Shown here: positions 16,380-26,017 of the stretch, piece after piece
Layout: each line of letters starts with the position of its first letter
How positions within the stretch are numbered: position 1 is the first letter of the stretch
Assembly: GCA_019594195.1 (NCBI GenBank)
Contig: JAFDTP010000018.1
Location: 1 to 26,641 of the forward strand
Reading direction: 5' to 3'
Length of the DNA: 26,641 nt
DNA from: Thermoplasmata archaeon
Lineage (GTDB): Archaea; Thermoplasmatota; Thermoplasmata; Halarchaeoplasmatales; Halarchaeoplasmataceae
Position numbers and translations under genes: made by a program
Notes under the pieces: generated by a model
The model's database searches: none
What the model saw: the letters and a program-made list of their open reading frames with translations, nothing else
What the model was told of the DNA's origin: nothing

Positions 16380-17309
16380 TCATCCTTCGATAAGCGCACC
16401 TACATTGTTGGGTTTACCGACCCATACTCGATAATCTTCTTCTTTTTTTCCTTCTAAAATATCATCTTTTAGACTGTCTATCTCTTTTTCCTTCACCAGT
16501 CCATAAGCTGTCGGCCCCCATGAACTCTGTCCTCCACCGTAGGTTTTCTCTATCAATGACTCGACAAGATCACTTATTGCCTGATGATATATCCCTTCTT
16601 GATAATCAGAGAATGATCTTCCTACTAATTCCTGTATCTTAGTAAGATGTTCACCGAAAGCATGGATATCCTCTCTCTCGAGAGCGGGTAGTATACCCAT
16701 CAAAAGGTTGTGGCAAATCTTTTCAGGATATTTTTTATCCACTTTGAGCTCTTCCATGATCGGCCTTTCCTCTTCCTCATCATATCCCTTCCTTTCCTCT
16801 GGACATATTATCAAAAAACGCCAATCTTCAGGCACCTCTGTTCTCTTCAAGAGTGGAGAGACCTCCTTCTTTTCAGATTTACCTCCCTCGAGGATGAAAC
16901 CACCGTTTTCGAATCCGTGTGTACCTATAGCGGAGTATCGCCCTCTACCGAGGAGTCCTGCAAGTTCGATTATAGATATATCTACTCCTATCGATCTCAA
17001 TATGCCTTGACCCATCCCAAGGGTGAACTGGGTAGTGGAACCTAAACCGATATGGTCAGGGATGCTTTTCTCGACTACTATCTCGAACCCATTGGATATA
17101 TCGAACTTTTCACTGAGCTTACGGAAGACTTTTTTAGCAATCTTCCTTTCCCTATCACTACCTTGGACGTGGATCCCATCATCTATAGGTTCTACGTTGA
17201 TCTCGTATCCGTCCCTCAGCGTCACTCCGAAAGCGCCGTATTCTCTTTTGAATTCTCTGCTGAGATCGATTATACCAAAATGGAGTCTGGATGGAGTTTT
17301 GATTCTCAT
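16380..17309 (-). CDS. GHMP-family protein resembling beta-RFAP synthase
   Basis: This 309-residue protein begins with RIKTPSRLHFGIIDL, the hallmark start of beta-ribofuranosylaminobenzene 5'-phosphate synthase. It has the GHMP glycine-rich loop IPDHIGLGSTTQ at 83-94 and the GRGRYSAIGTHGFENGGFILEGG region typical of that family. Beta-RFAP synthase joins 4-hydroxybenzoate or p-aminobenzoate to PRPP, the first committed step of methanopterin synthesis. The length fits. Its start overlaps the stop of the epimerase gene by 4 bases and it is the last gene of the purH operon. Because paralogues of unknown role exist and no other methanopterin gene is here, the specific reaction is less certain than the family. 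Confidence 0.82.
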   Translation of the reverse strand: MRIKTPSRLHFGIIDLSREFKREYGAFGVTLRDGYEINVEPIDDGIHVQGSDRERKIAKKVFRKLSEKFDISNGFEIVVEKSIPDHIGLGSTTQFTLGMGQGILRSIGVDISIIELAGLLGRGRYSAIGTHGFENGGFILEGGKSEKKEVSPLLKRTEVPEDWRFLIICPEERKGYDEEEERPIMEELKVDKKYPEKICHNLLMGILPALEREDIHAFGEHLTKIQELVGRSFSDYQEGIYHQAISDLVESLIEKTYGGGQSSWGPTAYGLVKEKEIDSLKDDILEGKKEEDYRVWVGKPNNVGALIEG

Positions 17310-18400
17310 GATTCACCTTCAAGGTCTATACGGTATTTTTCCAATTTTTTTTCATCGACTTTCATACCTAAACCGGGTTCGTCCGAAATCCAGAGTTTTC
17401 CGTCCCTGAATTCTAACCCGCTAGCTATGTTGTCTGAAAGCATAAAATGGCTGTCAAGGTCAGCATATTTTAGATTGGGTGTAGAGTTATAAAGATGTGC
17501 ACCTGCGGCTATAGAAACACTGGTTTCCCCCATACAGCCGACCATACCGTCGACGCCGTATTCTTCCATGATATCAACTATCTTTCTTCCCCCGGTCAGA
17601 CCGCCGCATTTCGCTAACTTTATATTTATCATATCGGCGATCTCCTCCTTACAGATCCTCTCTGCCATATCGGGACCTTTTATGGTTTCATCGGCCATGA
17701 TAGGTATGTCGGTTTCCTCGGTAACTTTTTTTAGTCCATCGATATCATCCACTTTGACCGGTTGTTCGACAAATTTTATATCTGATTCTTTCAACTTTTG
17801 GCAGAGCGTTATAGACTCTTCGGGCGTGAATGCCTGATTAGCATCTACCCAAATATCTATATCTTCTCCAACTTCTTCTCTTACCGCTCTTACCCTCTTA
17901 ACGTCTTCCATCAGCCCTAATCCTATCTTTATCTTCAATGCCTGAAAGCCCTTATCCACGAAGGTCCTAGCGTGTTCGACGGTTTCACTTTTGGTCATAT
18001 GGCCTATCGTCCTATCTGTTATTATCCCGTCGCTGCTTCCTCCTATCATATCGGCTATTGACTTACCTTCCAATTTTCCCTTCAGATCGTAGAGAGCTAT
18101 ATCGAATCCAGCTAGGGCTGCAGGATCTTTTGGAAGTTCTTCACTGATATCTTTCCAATTTTCTTTGATATCTATTTCTTCACCTTCGGTCCTAGATCTC
18201 ATCGATCTTAAAGCCTTAAGGATGGATTCTATGGTCTCTCCAGTCACACCGTTAGAGCTAGCATTACCCCAGCCTTCTTCATCCTCTGAGGTAACTTTGA
18301 TCATCACGTTCTCAGCCGTCAAAGAAGAACCCGTAGATATCTTGAATACTTCGTTCCTGTCTATCCCGATCGGTATGGTATCTATACTATCTATCTTCAT
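17306..18400 (-). CDS. Enolase-superfamily racemase: dipeptide epimerase / DgcA-like
   Basis: This 364-residue mandelate-racemase-like enzyme keeps all catalytic positions: the KxK base pair Lys156 and Lys158 (ALKIKIG), metal ligands Asp186 (WVDANQAF), Glu212 (FVEQP) and Asp237 (MADET), and the opposite-face base Lys261 (NIKLAKCGG). The pattern fits L-Ala-D/L-Glu dipeptide epimerases and N-acyl amino acid racemases rather than muconate cycloisomerases. It overlaps nth by 14 bases upstream and the GHMP gene by 4 bases downstream. A DgcN homologue converges from the other side, which suggests N-acyl-glutamate or a related amino acid as substrate. Archaea lack murein, so a cell-wall-recycling dipeptide role is less likely. 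Confidence 0.86.
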   Translation of the reverse strand: MKIDSIDTIPIGIDRNEVFKISTGSSLTAENVMIKVTSEDEEGWGNASSNGVTGETIESILKALRSMRSRTEGEEIDIKENWKDISEELPKDPAALAGFDIALYDLKGKLEGKSIADMIGGSSDGIITDRTIGHMTKSETVEHARTFVDKGFQALKIKIGLGLMEDVKRVRAVREEVGEDIDIWVDANQAFTPEESITLCQKLKESDIKFVEQPVKVDDIDGLKKVTEETDIPIMADETIKGPDMAERICKEEIADMINIKLAKCGGLTGGRKIVDIMEEYGVDGMVGCMGETSVSIAAGAHLYNSTPNLKYADLDSHFMLSDNIASGLEFRDGKLWISDEPGLGMKVDEKKLEKYRIDLEGES

Positions 18401-19049
18401 CTTTATACACCTCTTCGTAATATCTACACATATCGGTCAAAGGGCACCTCTCACATTCAGGTGTTCTCGGTTTACAGATGTTCTTTCCGAAAACGACCAT
18501 CAATCTATTTATCTCGATCCAGTATTTTTTCGGTATCTCCTCTTCGAGCACTTTTTCGGTCTCTTCAGGATCATCGGTTTCGGCTATGCCCAATCTATTG
18601 CTTATCCTGTGAACATGGGTATCGACGGGCACCGCTGGCTCTCCGAACCCGTACACCAGTACGCAGTTAGCTGTTTTCCGCCCCACACCTTTTAGATCGA
18701 GCAGTTCATCGATATCTTCAGGAACTTTATCATCGAATTCCTCGTGGACCCTGCGTGCGATGTTTTTGACCCGTTCGGCTTTAACATTGTAGAACCCGGA
18801 TGGCTTGATCAGTTCTTTGACATGATCGAGAGGTGCCTCGGCCAGCGCTTTTGGATTAGGATAGCTGGAAAATAAAGCTTCCGATGCTTTATGGGTGTTT
18901 ACGTCTTTGGTCCGCTGTGAGAGGACAGTAGAGATCAAGACCTCGAAAGGGGATCGATCGGGAGTCTCATTTTCTTCCGGGTCCTTTCCAGGAAAAGCTC
19001 CGATATCGAGCTCGCTTTTCAGCCTTTTTATCATCTCTCCATAATCCAT
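18387..19049 (-). CDS. nth: Endonuclease III (DNA glycosylase/AP lyase)
   Basis: The enzyme removes oxidised pyrimidines and nicks the abasic site. In 220 residues it carries the helix-hairpin-helix LDLKGVGRKTAN with the catalytic Lys125, the catalytic Asp143 in PVDTH, and a complete [4Fe-4S] ligand set Cys192, Cys199, Cys202 and Cys208 in C-x6-C-x2-C-x5-C spacing. Length and order match the family. It begins 4 bases after the folC stop and overlaps the epimerase gene by 14 bases, so it is co-transcribed with genes of unrelated function, probably for convenience of expression. Confidence 0.96.
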   Translation of the reverse strand: MDYGEMIKRLKSELDIGAFPGKDPEENETPDRSPFEVLISTVLSQRTKDVNTHKASEALFSSYPNPKALAEAPLDHVKELIKPSGFYNVKAERVKNIARRVHEEFDDKVPEDIDELLDLKGVGRKTANCVLVYGFGEPAVPVDTHVHRISNRLGIAETDDPEETEKVLEEEIPKKYWIEINRLMVVFGKNICKPRTPECERCPLTDMCRYYEEVYKDEDR

Positions 19050-19053
19050 GATA

Positions 19054-20367
19054 TCATCTCAATTCCTTCAAGATGTCACCTAAGAGGTACATCGAGCCCG
19101 TTATGACTATCAGATCTCCTTCTCTCCATTCCTCCTCCGCTCTTCTATAGGCGTCTATGCCGTGATGGTGATCTTCGGCGGGACAGTATCTTTCGAAGGA
19201 TTCTGCAAGGACACTACTATCGAGTTTTCTTTCACTCTCTGGTTCTGCGGTGAAAACGTGATCACATTCGGGTCCTAAGACGTTTACCAAACTTTCATAG
19301 TCTTTGTCCTCTAACATGCCCGCCACAAGCAGTAGCCTGCTGTATTCGAGGTCTTTCAATCCCGAAACTAGAGCTTTGAACCCGGTTTTGTTATGAGCGG
19401 AATCGATCATCGCTCTAGGCTTATCGCTGATAAATTCCATCTTTCCAGGAAGGTCGGTCTTTTCGATACCTTTGACTATATCATCTTCACTGATATCGTA
19501 ACCGTTCCTTTTGAGGCATTCCGCCAATTCGAGTGAGATCAGGGCGTTCTCCGCCTGCCACAGAGTCGATCCCTGGACATCGATCGTCCCATACTGATCG
19601 GTTCTGATCCTTAGTGGATCGTGAAGTACCTCGTATTCCCTATCAAAGGCGTAGTTGAAGTCCGCGTTTCTTTTTTCACATATCTCTCTGAAAAAACCTC
19701 GGATGCTCTCACTCTTTTCTCCTGTGACGAAGTGATTACCCTCTTGGATGATACCAGCTTTTTCGTACGCCCTCTTCTTCTTCGTATCTCCCAGGTGTTC
19801 TGCATGATCGTAACCTACATAGGTTACTACAGAAAAATCGTGTGGTGCGACGTTTGTAGCATCGAGTCTACCTCCCATCCCCACTTCTAATACAGCAAAA
19901 TCTATATCATGTTTGGAGAAAGATAGGAAAGCAAGAGTAGCTAGAACTTCAAAGAAACTCGGCCTCATTTCAGGGTCTTCATCTTCGATCCTCTCGACCT
20001 CCGGTTGGACCACTTCGATCAGATCCCAGAGTTCCTCTTCAGATATGTTTTCTCCGTCTATCTTTATCCTCTCTTCGAATTCTACAAGATGAGGTGAAGT
20101 GAAAAGTCCTGTCTTGTACCCCCCTTCATTCAATACGTTCGTTATGGTTCTGCTCACCGACCCCTTTCCGTTGGTACCTCCAACCACTATAGCGTCAAAA
20201 TTTTCATGAGGGTTTCCGAATCTTGAGAGGAAGTCTTCGATCTTGTCTAGACCCAACTTTACTCCTACACGCTTGAGCGAGTAGAGATAATCTTCGGGAT
20301 GATCGAATCTGTCTCTGAGATTTCCGCTTTTATTGTTTTTTCCCTTTGCTCCCATGAGATCACTCAA
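19054..20367 (-). CDS. folC: Folylpolyglutamate synthase / dihydrofolate synthase family
   Basis: This 437-residue Mur-ligase-fold enzyme adds glutamate to folate (or to dihydropteroate) using ATP. The P-loop GGTNGKGS is at 63-70, followed by the omega-loop region [13 protein letters not shown], the metal and lysine region [16 protein letters not shown], and the C-terminal domain with DSAHNKTG. The start overlaps the purH stop by 4 bases. Its first 15 residues are hydrophilic and may be an extension, with an alternative Met at residue 5. Placement between purH and the later operon genes, with fhs and thyX divergent, supports a folate-type cofactor. Whether it also makes dihydrofolate or glutamylates another pterin is open. 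Confidence 0.92.
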   Translation of the reverse strand: MSDLMGAKGKNNKSGNLRDRFDHPEDYLYSLKRVGVKLGLDKIEDFLSRFGNPHENFDAIVVGGTNGKGSVSRTITNVLNEGGYKTGLFTSPHLVEFEERIKIDGENISEEELWDLIEVVQPEVERIEDEDPEMRPSFFEVLATLAFLSFSKHDIDFAVLEVGMGGRLDATNVAPHDFSVVTYVGYDHAEHLGDTKKKRAYEKAGIIQEGNHFVTGEKSESIRGFFREICEKRNADFNYAFDREYEVLHDPLRIRTDQYGTIDVQGSTLWQAENALISLELAECLKRNGYDISEDDIVKGIEKTDLPGKMEFISDKPRAMIDSAHNKTGFKALVSGLKDLEYSRLLLVAGMLEDKDYESLVNVLGPECDHVFTAEPESERKLDSSVLAESFERYCPAEDHHHGIDAYRRAEEEWREGDLIVITGSMYLLGDILKELR

Positions 20368-21896
20368 TGCTTGAATACTCTTTGTCCGGTGAATACCATG
20401 CTCATACCGTGTTCGTCTACCGCTTCTATGACTTCATCATCTCTTATCGAACCGCCGGGCTGGATCACGCTTTCTATGCCCGCTTCAGCCGCTTCGTCGA
20501 CACCGTCGCGGAACGGGAAGAAAGCATCAGACGCCATGGTACATCCTTGTGTATCGGACCTGGATTTCATCTTGGCTATCTTTACCGCGTCTACCCTACT
20601 CATCTGTCCTGCACCTATACCCACTGTATGATCCTCTCTGGTGAAGATGATAGAGTTGGATTTGACGTGTTTTACGACCTTCCAAGCGAATTCCATCGCG
20701 TCAAGTTCTCTTTCTGTGGGTTCTCTCTCACTTTTCACTTCCATATCGTTTTTGGTCACTTTGCTTTTGTTTCTATCTTGGATCAGGAGTCCTTCGCTCA
20801 CCTTGGAGAACTCGAAGCCTTCCCTCTCGGGATCCCATCCGGGGAGTTCCATGATCCTTATGTTCTTGCTGTTCTTCAGAACATCGACGGCCCCTTCTTC
20901 ATATCCTGGAGCGATGCTCGCCTCGACGAATATCTCGTCCATCTTTTCTGCCATCTCCACGCTTATCGGGCGGTTCGCGCTTATTATGCTTCCGTAGATG
21001 GACTGTGGATCGCACTCATAAGCTAATTGATAAGCTTCCGCGATATCCTCTTTTAAGGCGACTCCTGTAGGATTTGTATGTTTTATAGCCGCTACCGCCG
21101 GCTTTTCGAATTCCTTCACGATATCTAACGCGGCCTCTAGATCTCTGATATTGTTGTATGAAAGCGATTTACCGTGGAGCTTTTCCGCCTTAAGAACGGA
21201 ACTCTCCCCGGTATATTCTGTTCTATAGAACGCAGCTTCTTGATTTGGATTTTCGCCGTATCTTAGATCTTTCACCTTTTCTCCCGCGACTAGATAATTT
21301 TCTGGCAATCTATCTTCGCCGTATTTTTCATTCAGATAACCAGAGATTATCGTATCGTACCGGGCGGTGCGCTGGAAAGCTTTCAATGCCAGTTCTTTCC
21401 TTACTTCTTCTCTTATCCTCCCATCGTTTTTCTCCAGCTCTTCCGATATCATCTCGTAGTCGTCTATGTCAGTGACCACTGAGACTCTATCGTGGTTTTT
21501 TGCAGCGGCTCTAAGCAGCGCAACACCGCCTATATCGATATTTTCTATTGCATCTTCGACTTCATGATCTTCTCGGGTCACTCTCTCGAACGGGTAGAGA
21601 TTGACCACTATCAGGTTCAGCTCCGGCAGAGCGTGTTCCTCTATGTCCTTTTCGTGCTTCTCCTTCTGATACAAAATACCGCCGTGTATCTTGGGATGAA
21701 GGGTCTTCACTCTCCCGTCGAGTATCTCCGGAAAACCCGTTAAATCGCTCACTCTTTCTACCTCTATGCCGTTCTCCTCTAGTTTAGAGGCGGTCCCTCC
21801 AGATGAGATTATCTCGAAATCTTGATCGATCAATTCTTCAGCAAGATCAACTATGCCTTCTTTATCAGATACGCTCAACAGTGCCTTCTGCGCCAA
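20364..21896 (-). CDS. purH: Bifunctional AICAR formyltransferase/IMP cyclohydrolase
   Basis: PurH carries out the last two steps of IMP synthesis, using 10-formyl-tetrahydrofolate. The 510 residues contain both domains. The N-terminal cyclohydrolase begins [10 protein letters not shown] and includes [13 protein letters not shown]. The C-terminal transformylase has the catalytic Lys272-His273 pair in AIKHTNPTG, plus [10 protein letters not shown] and QPGGSIRD. The start is TTG, preceded by GGTG at good spacing; no ATG lies near and an in-frame stop blocks extension. It is the first gene of the five-gene minus-strand operon and is divergent from fhs, which makes its formyl donor. Many archaea use other enzymes (PurP, PurO) for these steps, so the bacterial-type PurH is informative. 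Confidence 0.96.
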   Translation of the reverse strand: MAQKALLSVSDKEGIVDLAEELIDQDFEIISSGGTASKLEENGIEVERVSDLTGFPEILDGRVKTLHPKIHGGILYQKEKHEKDIEEHALPELNLIVVNLYPFERVTREDHEVEDAIENIDIGGVALLRAAAKNHDRVSVVTDIDDYEMISEELEKNDGRIREEVRKELALKAFQRTARYDTIISGYLNEKYGEDRLPENYLVAGEKVKDLRYGENPNQEAAFYRTEYTGESSVLKAEKLHGKSLSYNNIRDLEAALDIVKEFEKPAVAAIKHTNPTGVALKEDIAEAYQLAYECDPQSIYGSIISANRPISVEMAEKMDEIFVEASIAPGYEEGAVDVLKNSKNIRIMELPGWDPEREGFEFSKVSEGLLIQDRNKSKVTKNDMEVKSEREPTERELDAMEFAWKVVKHVKSNSIIFTREDHTVGIGAGQMSRVDAVKIAKMKSRSDTQGCTMASDAFFPFRDGVDEAAEAGIESVIQPGGSIRDDEVIEAVDEHGMSMVFTGQRVFKH

Positions 21897-21998
21897 TTAT
21901 AACACCGGACCAACAAGATAGATGACTATTTGATAAGTTTTACTGATTTTCCGTCCGCTCCTCGTTAAATTCTCCCTAGCATAGCTTAATCACAACTG

Positions 21999-22007
21999 TT
22001 TTAAATA
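21999..22007 (+). promoter_or_regulatory. TATA-box promoter of fhs
   Basis: TTTTAAATA is centred about 27 bases before the ATG at 22030, implying a leaderless message. The 133-base region also has to hold the divergent purH promoter; a weak TATA-like stretch near 21925-21938 on the minus strand is the best candidate for it. Confidence 0.5.
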
Positions 22008-22029
22008 ATAGTCCCTATACCGCTTCACC

Positions 22030-23700
22030 ATGAAATCTGACGTCGAGATCGCGCAGGAAGCTGACTTGGAACCTATGGTAGATATAGCGGACAAGATCGG
22101 TTTGAGTGAAGAAGATATCGAGTTCAAAGGTGATCATGAGGCTAAACTCACCCTTGAAACGATCAGGAAGTACAAGGATAAAGATGACGGCAATCTCATA
22201 CTCGTAACTACGATGAGTCCTACAAGGAACGGAGAGGGAAAAACTACCGTCACCATAGGATTGACCCAGGCACTTTGGAAATCCGGTATAAAAGCGATGT
22301 TAGGGATACGCGAACCATCGATAGGTCCGACCATGGGCATAAAGGGAGGTGCAGCTGGAGGCGGATATTCTCAGGTACTACCGATGGAGGATATAAATCT
22401 GCATTTCACCGGTGATATGCACGCTATCGGTATCGCACATAACTTGCTTTCAGCCATGATCAACAATCATATGCACCGCGGCAACGATATGGATCTAGAC
22501 AGTAGAAAGATAGTCTGGCCGAGAGTCGTCGATATGAACGATCGTGCTCTCAGGCATGTAGTTGTCGGTTTGGGAGGAACTTCGGATGGGATGCCGAACG
22601 AGAGTTCCTTCGGCATAACCGCAAGTTCCGAAGTGATGGCTATATTATGTCTTGCGGACGGTATCGAGGATCTCAAAGACAGGCTTTCTGATATAATAAT
22701 CGGATACACCCATGATAGGGAACCCGTGACCGCAGGCGAGTTCGGGGGCGTCGGTGCTATGGCCGCTCTGCTAAAACACGCTATAAAACCGAACTTAGTT
22801 CAGACTATCGAAGGAGTACCGGCTTTCATCCACGGTGGTCCTTTCGCCAATATCGCTCACGGTACTAGCAGTCTTCTTTCCACCAAACTGGGATTGAGTC
22901 TTTCCGATTATTTTGTTACAGAGGCGGGTTTCGGCTCGGACCTAGGTGCAGAAAAGTTCTTCAATATCGTCTGCCGCGAAGGAGACCTTGAGCCGGACGT
23001 TGCTGTCATGGTCGCTACCGTTAGAGCATTAAAAAGACAGGGAGGAGTCTCTAGGAGTGACCTGGACGAAAAAAATCTAGAAGCGATGAAAAGAGGACTT
23101 CCGAACTTGGATAAACATCTCAAGAATATACAGATGTTCGGGGTTCCTGTAGTAGTAGCGATAAACAGATTCCCGTCAGATACTCAGGAGGAAATAGACT
23201 ATCTGAAGGACTTATGTGAAAAGATAGAGGTCCCCTATGCCGTAACAGAGGTCTATCAGGAAGGTGGTGATGGAGGTATCGAATTGGCAGAAGAAGTAAA
23301 GGAGATATGCGATGAAGATAAAAGCAATTTTAGACCTCTTTACTCCTTGAAAGAGGATCCTGAAGAGAAGATAAGGGACATCGCTACGAAGATATATGGA
23401 GCTAAGGACGTAGTTTTCACACCACAAGCCAAAAAAGATCTGAAGAGGATAAAAAAGGACGATCTAGACGACCTGCCTATATGCATGTCAAAGACTCATT
23501 ACTCTTTATCTGACGACAGAAGATTGAGAGGCAGACCGAAGGATTTCAACGTCAAAGTTCGAAAGGTAAGAGTGAATTCAGGAGCCGGATTTTTGATACC
23601 TATGGCCGGTAATATAACGACTATGCCCGGACTACCCTCGCATCCGGCCGCGAAAGATATAGATATAGATGAAGACGGAACCATTTCAGGATTGTTTTGA
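22030..23700 (+). CDS. fhs: Formate-tetrahydrofolate ligase
   Basis: This 556-residue enzyme makes 10-formyl-tetrahydrofolate from formate, ATP and tetrahydrofolate. The P-loop is NGEGKTTVTIGL at 67-78 (usually PxGEGKTT). It is followed by REPSIGPTMGIKGGAAGGGYSQV, the family signature, and by the NLHFTGDMHAI and LPSHPAAKDIDID motifs near the C-terminus. Full length for the family. It supplies the formyl donor for purH, encoded divergently, and links to thyX, which begins 8 bases after its stop. In archaea this enzyme is restricted to lineages with folate-type cofactors or closely related pterins. Confidence 0.96.
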   Translation: MKSDVEIAQEADLEPMVDIADKIGLSEEDIEFKGDHEAKLTLETIRKYKDKDDGNLILVTTMSPTRNGEGKTTVTIGLTQALWKSGIKAMLGIREPSIGPTMGIKGGAAGGGYSQVLPMEDINLHFTGDMHAIGIAHNLLSAMINNHMHRGNDMDLDSRKIVWPRVVDMNDRALRHVVVGLGGTSDGMPNESSFGITASSEVMAILCLADGIEDLKDRLSDIIIGYTHDREPVTAGEFGGVGAMAALLKHAIKPNLVQTIEGVPAFIHGGPFANIAHGTSSLLSTKLGLSLSDYFVTEAGFGSDLGAEKFFNIVCREGDLEPDVAVMVATVRALKRQGGVSRSDLDEKNLEAMKRGLPNLDKHLKNIQMFGVPVVVAINRFPSDTQEEIDYLKDLCEKIEVPYAVTEVYQEGGDGGIELAEEVKEICDEDKSNFRPLYSLKEDPEEKIRDIATKIYGAKDVVFTPQAKKDLKRIKKDDLDDLPICMSKTHYSLSDDRRLRGRPKDFNVKVRKVRVNSGAGFLIPMAGNITTMPGLPSHPAAKDIDIDEDGTISGLF

Positions 23701-23708
23701 GGTGTATC

Positions 23709-24386
23709 ATGAAAGTCGAATTGATAAATCATACTCCGGAACCCGATCTAAGCGCAGCCCATGCGGCATTGACCTGTTACAGCGAGAAAGTGCCGGAAAG
23801 GGAAGAGATGACCAAGGAAAAGATAGAAGAGATCCTGGGTAAGATAAAAGATAGTGGCCACCACAGTGTCATAGAACACGCCTCATTCACATTTGCGATC
23901 AAGGAAGTTTCTCGCACTCTAACTCATCAGTTGGTGAGACACCGTTTGGCATCTTATAGCCAGCAGAGTCAGAGATACGTAGATATAGAGAGTTTTGACC
24001 CGGTTGTGCCGGATACCATAAAAGAGAACGATGAAGCTAAAGAGAAGTTCGATGATCTGATGGAGGAAGTAAAAGATACGTACACCGAATTGAAGGAGAT
24101 AGATGACGTTCCTTTAGAAGATGCGAGATTCGTTCTGCCTAACGCCACAAAAAGCAACATCATAGTCACGATGAACGCTAGAGAACTCTGGCATTTCTTC
24201 TCTTTAAGGTGCTGTAAAAGAGCGCAGTGGGAGATCAGGGATATGGCTAACAGGATGCTGGAATTGGTGAGAGAAGAGGCGCCGATAATATTCGAGGAAG
24301 CCGGAGCGCCCTGTGTAAGAGGTCCCTGTCCGGAGAGTGAGGAATTTTTTTGTGGTGAGCCGATACAGTCTGAAAAGTCAAAATAG
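23709..24386 (+). CDS. thyX: FAD-dependent thymidylate synthase ThyX
   Basis: ThyX methylates dUMP to dTMP with methylene-tetrahydrofolate and reduced FAD. The signature RHR-x7-S is at residues 77-87 (RHRLASYSQQS), and the protein is 225 residues, the normal size. An in-frame TTG at 23697 overlaps the fhs stop, but the ATG at 23709 has TGAGGTG at proper spacing and fits the family N-terminus (KVELINHTPEP). It is the second gene of the fhs operon. The C-terminus has a Cys-rich segment (GAPCVRGPCPESEEFFC) with three cysteines. It ends 7 bases from a convergent small gene. Confidence 0.95.
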   Translation: MKVELINHTPEPDLSAAHAALTCYSEKVPEREEMTKEKIEEILGKIKDSGHHSVIEHASFTFAIKEVSRTLTHQLVRHRLASYSQQSQRYVDIESFDPVVPDTIKENDEAKEKFDDLMEEVKDTYTELKEIDDVPLEDARFVLPNATKSNIIVTMNARELWHFFSLRCCKRAQWEIRDMANRMLELVREEAPIIFEEAGAPCVRGPCPESEEFFCGEPIQSEKSK

Positions 24387-24393
24387 ACTTGTA

Positions 24394-24570
24394 TCAATCA
24401 TCTGTAGTTACCACACACCAGTCTCCCGTATCTTTCTCTACGACTTTTAATCTAACACCATCTTTATTTTCGAAACGGTCGTCCAGGTATAGCCCCATAT
24501 TCTTGAATATGGTAGGACTTGCTTCATAACCTTCAACAAGGTTCATCTTGTCCGGCCTCAGCTTGACCAT
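24394..24570 (-). CDS. Small hypothetical protein downstream of ABC exporter
   Basis: A 58-residue hydrophilic protein starts at ATG 24570; an upstream in-frame TTG at 24582 would give 62 residues. I recognise no family. The sequence has two charged segments and ends KDTGDWCVVTTDD, a pattern like a small beta-rich domain. It lies about 28 bases after the permease gene on the same strand, so it is probably the last gene of that operon. No ribosome-binding site is obvious, and it could be a chance frame, but it fills the space exactly up to the convergent thyX stop. Confidence 0.5.
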   Translation of the reverse strand: MVKLRPDKMNLVEGYEASPTIFKNMGLYLDDRFENKDGVRLKVVEKDTGDWCVVTTDD

Positions 24571-24598
24571 GTTATCTGCCAAGTATCTTTTTTCAGAC

Positions 24599-26017
24599 CT
24601 ATATGTCTTTCCATCTGGTCGTTTTTATGGCTAAAATGATGAAGATTATAGCGAATACCCCTATAACAAGATAAGCAAACAAGGCATCCGAAGGATTCTG
24701 TAATATCATAATCTCTCGAAGACCTTGGTGGAAATAGTATAGAGGTAACATCCTCGCTACTATCTGTAGATAATCTGGAAAGCTCTCAACATGTATGAAG
24801 GCACCTGACAGGAACATCATAGGAAAGGCGATCGCGTTTCCGGCCCCACTCGCAGCTTCTACGTCCTCTATCAGACCGCCCATAACGATACCGACTGAGC
24901 AGAAGGCTACAGCACCCAAAAATATGAGCCCGATAGCAAAGGGGCCTGGATAAGCCCGTGCTCCAAATACTAATATTGCGACCAAGATCATCACTGCGGT
25001 CAGTCCGAAAGCCATGACCGTTTGCTGTCCCACGTTGGCTAAAATCCAATCTCTTTTCTTCAGAGGACTGGCGGTAAGTCTCTTCAAAGTCCCGTTCCTC
25101 TTGAACTCCGATATGTTAGAGGTCACTCCTATTATACCGTTGCTCATTATGAAGGCTGCGATGAAACCGGGCAGATAATAATCAACTGGTTGAAGTCCTC
25201 TTTCATCCCTAGTTTCCTCAGTTATGTTCACTGTATTGTCCCCTTCTTCAAGACCCAACATCTGTGAATCGAATGAATCTCTGATCCCTATAACGGTTCC
25301 TTTTACGATAGGAGCGGCTTGATCGTCCTGATCGAGCATAAGTGTTATCTCAGCACTCGGTGCTCCTTCCTCATCAAAGTTCCAATATATATTCAGAGTC
25401 TGATTTTCCTTTCTGATCTCATGATCATATCCTTTATCTTCGTCATATAAGTTCCATGATTCTCCTTTCTGTATGACATCTAAGGACAAGTTTTCGTCTC
25501 TAGAGAGCCGATAATTTTCTTCTTCATATCTGTCTCTTAGCTCATTCGAGACGTTCTCTTCGTCTAACCCATCAATTATGTTTTCTACATTTTCTTCGAT
25601 ACTGAAGATTGGAAGATTTCCATTTGCCCTTTCCATCGAATCCTGGATGACTTTCATCCTCAATTCTATACTCTTGTTTATGGCGCTATCATGGAACCCC
25701 TCTTCTATACGCAAAGCCCGGTAGTTGCCAAAAGCTCTTTCTTCCCGGTGTTCAGAGATATCGTCGACCTTTTCGATCTCCAGCGATCCTGAGCTATCCA
25801 GTGCTTCGATAAAGGCTTTGGAAAGTTCGGTTTCTTCACCATCTACCAGATCATCGTTCTGCACGTGAATAGTATACTCTGTAGCCTCCTGTCCTCCTAA
25901 TACGGTACTGAATATCAAAAGAAGCATTATCGGGAATAATATTGAGAAGAAAACACCTGTCTTACTGCGGAGCCAGTTTTTGGTTAGAGAGACGAACAGA
26001 GAAAAGGCGCGTTTCAT
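24599..26017 (-). CDS. ABC-2-type exporter permease with large external domain
   Basis: This 472-residue membrane subunit has one N-terminal helix (about 20-42, VFFSILFPIMLLLIFSTVL). A hydrophilic external domain of about 230 residues follows, very rich in Asp and Glu. Five or more C-terminal helices come next, with the ABC-2 family motif around LSGAFIHVESFPDYLQ and PLYYFHQGLREIM before the last helix. This layout is typical of exporters of drugs, lipids or polymers. The ATG overlaps the stop of the ATPase gene by 4 bases. Acidity of the external domain may reflect a saline habitat. The substrate cannot be told. Confidence 0.9.
   Translation of the reverse strand: MKRAFSLFVSLTKNWLRSKTGVFFSILFPIMLLLIFSTVLGGQEATEYTIHVQNDDLVDGEETELSKAFIEALDSSGSLEIEKVDDISEHREERAFGNYRALRIEEGFHDSAINKSIELRMKVIQDSMERANGNLPIFSIEENVENIIDGLDEENVSNELRDRYEEENYRLSRDENLSLDVIQKGESWNLYDEDKGYDHEIRKENQTLNIYWNFDEEGAPSAEITLMLDQDDQAAPIVKGTVIGIRDSFDSQMLGLEEGDNTVNITEETRDERGLQPVDYYLPGFIAAFIMSNGIIGVTSNISEFKRNGTLKRLTASPLKKRDWILANVGQQTVMAFGLTAVMILVAILVFGARAYPGPFAIGLIFLGAVAFCSVGIVMGGLIEDVEAASGAGNAIAFPMMFLSGAFIHVESFPDYLQIVARMLPLYYFHQGLREIMILQNPSDALFAYLVIGVFAIIFIILAIKTTRWKDI

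Noticed and set aside
19611..21743. Open frames of 64-219 codons on either strand over folC and purH
   Set aside because: They overlap well-supported full-length enzymes and have no family resemblance or ribosome-binding sites.
23697..23708. TTG start for thyX overlapping the fhs stop
   Set aside because: The ATG at 23709 has a well-spaced GAGGTG and matches the family N-terminus.
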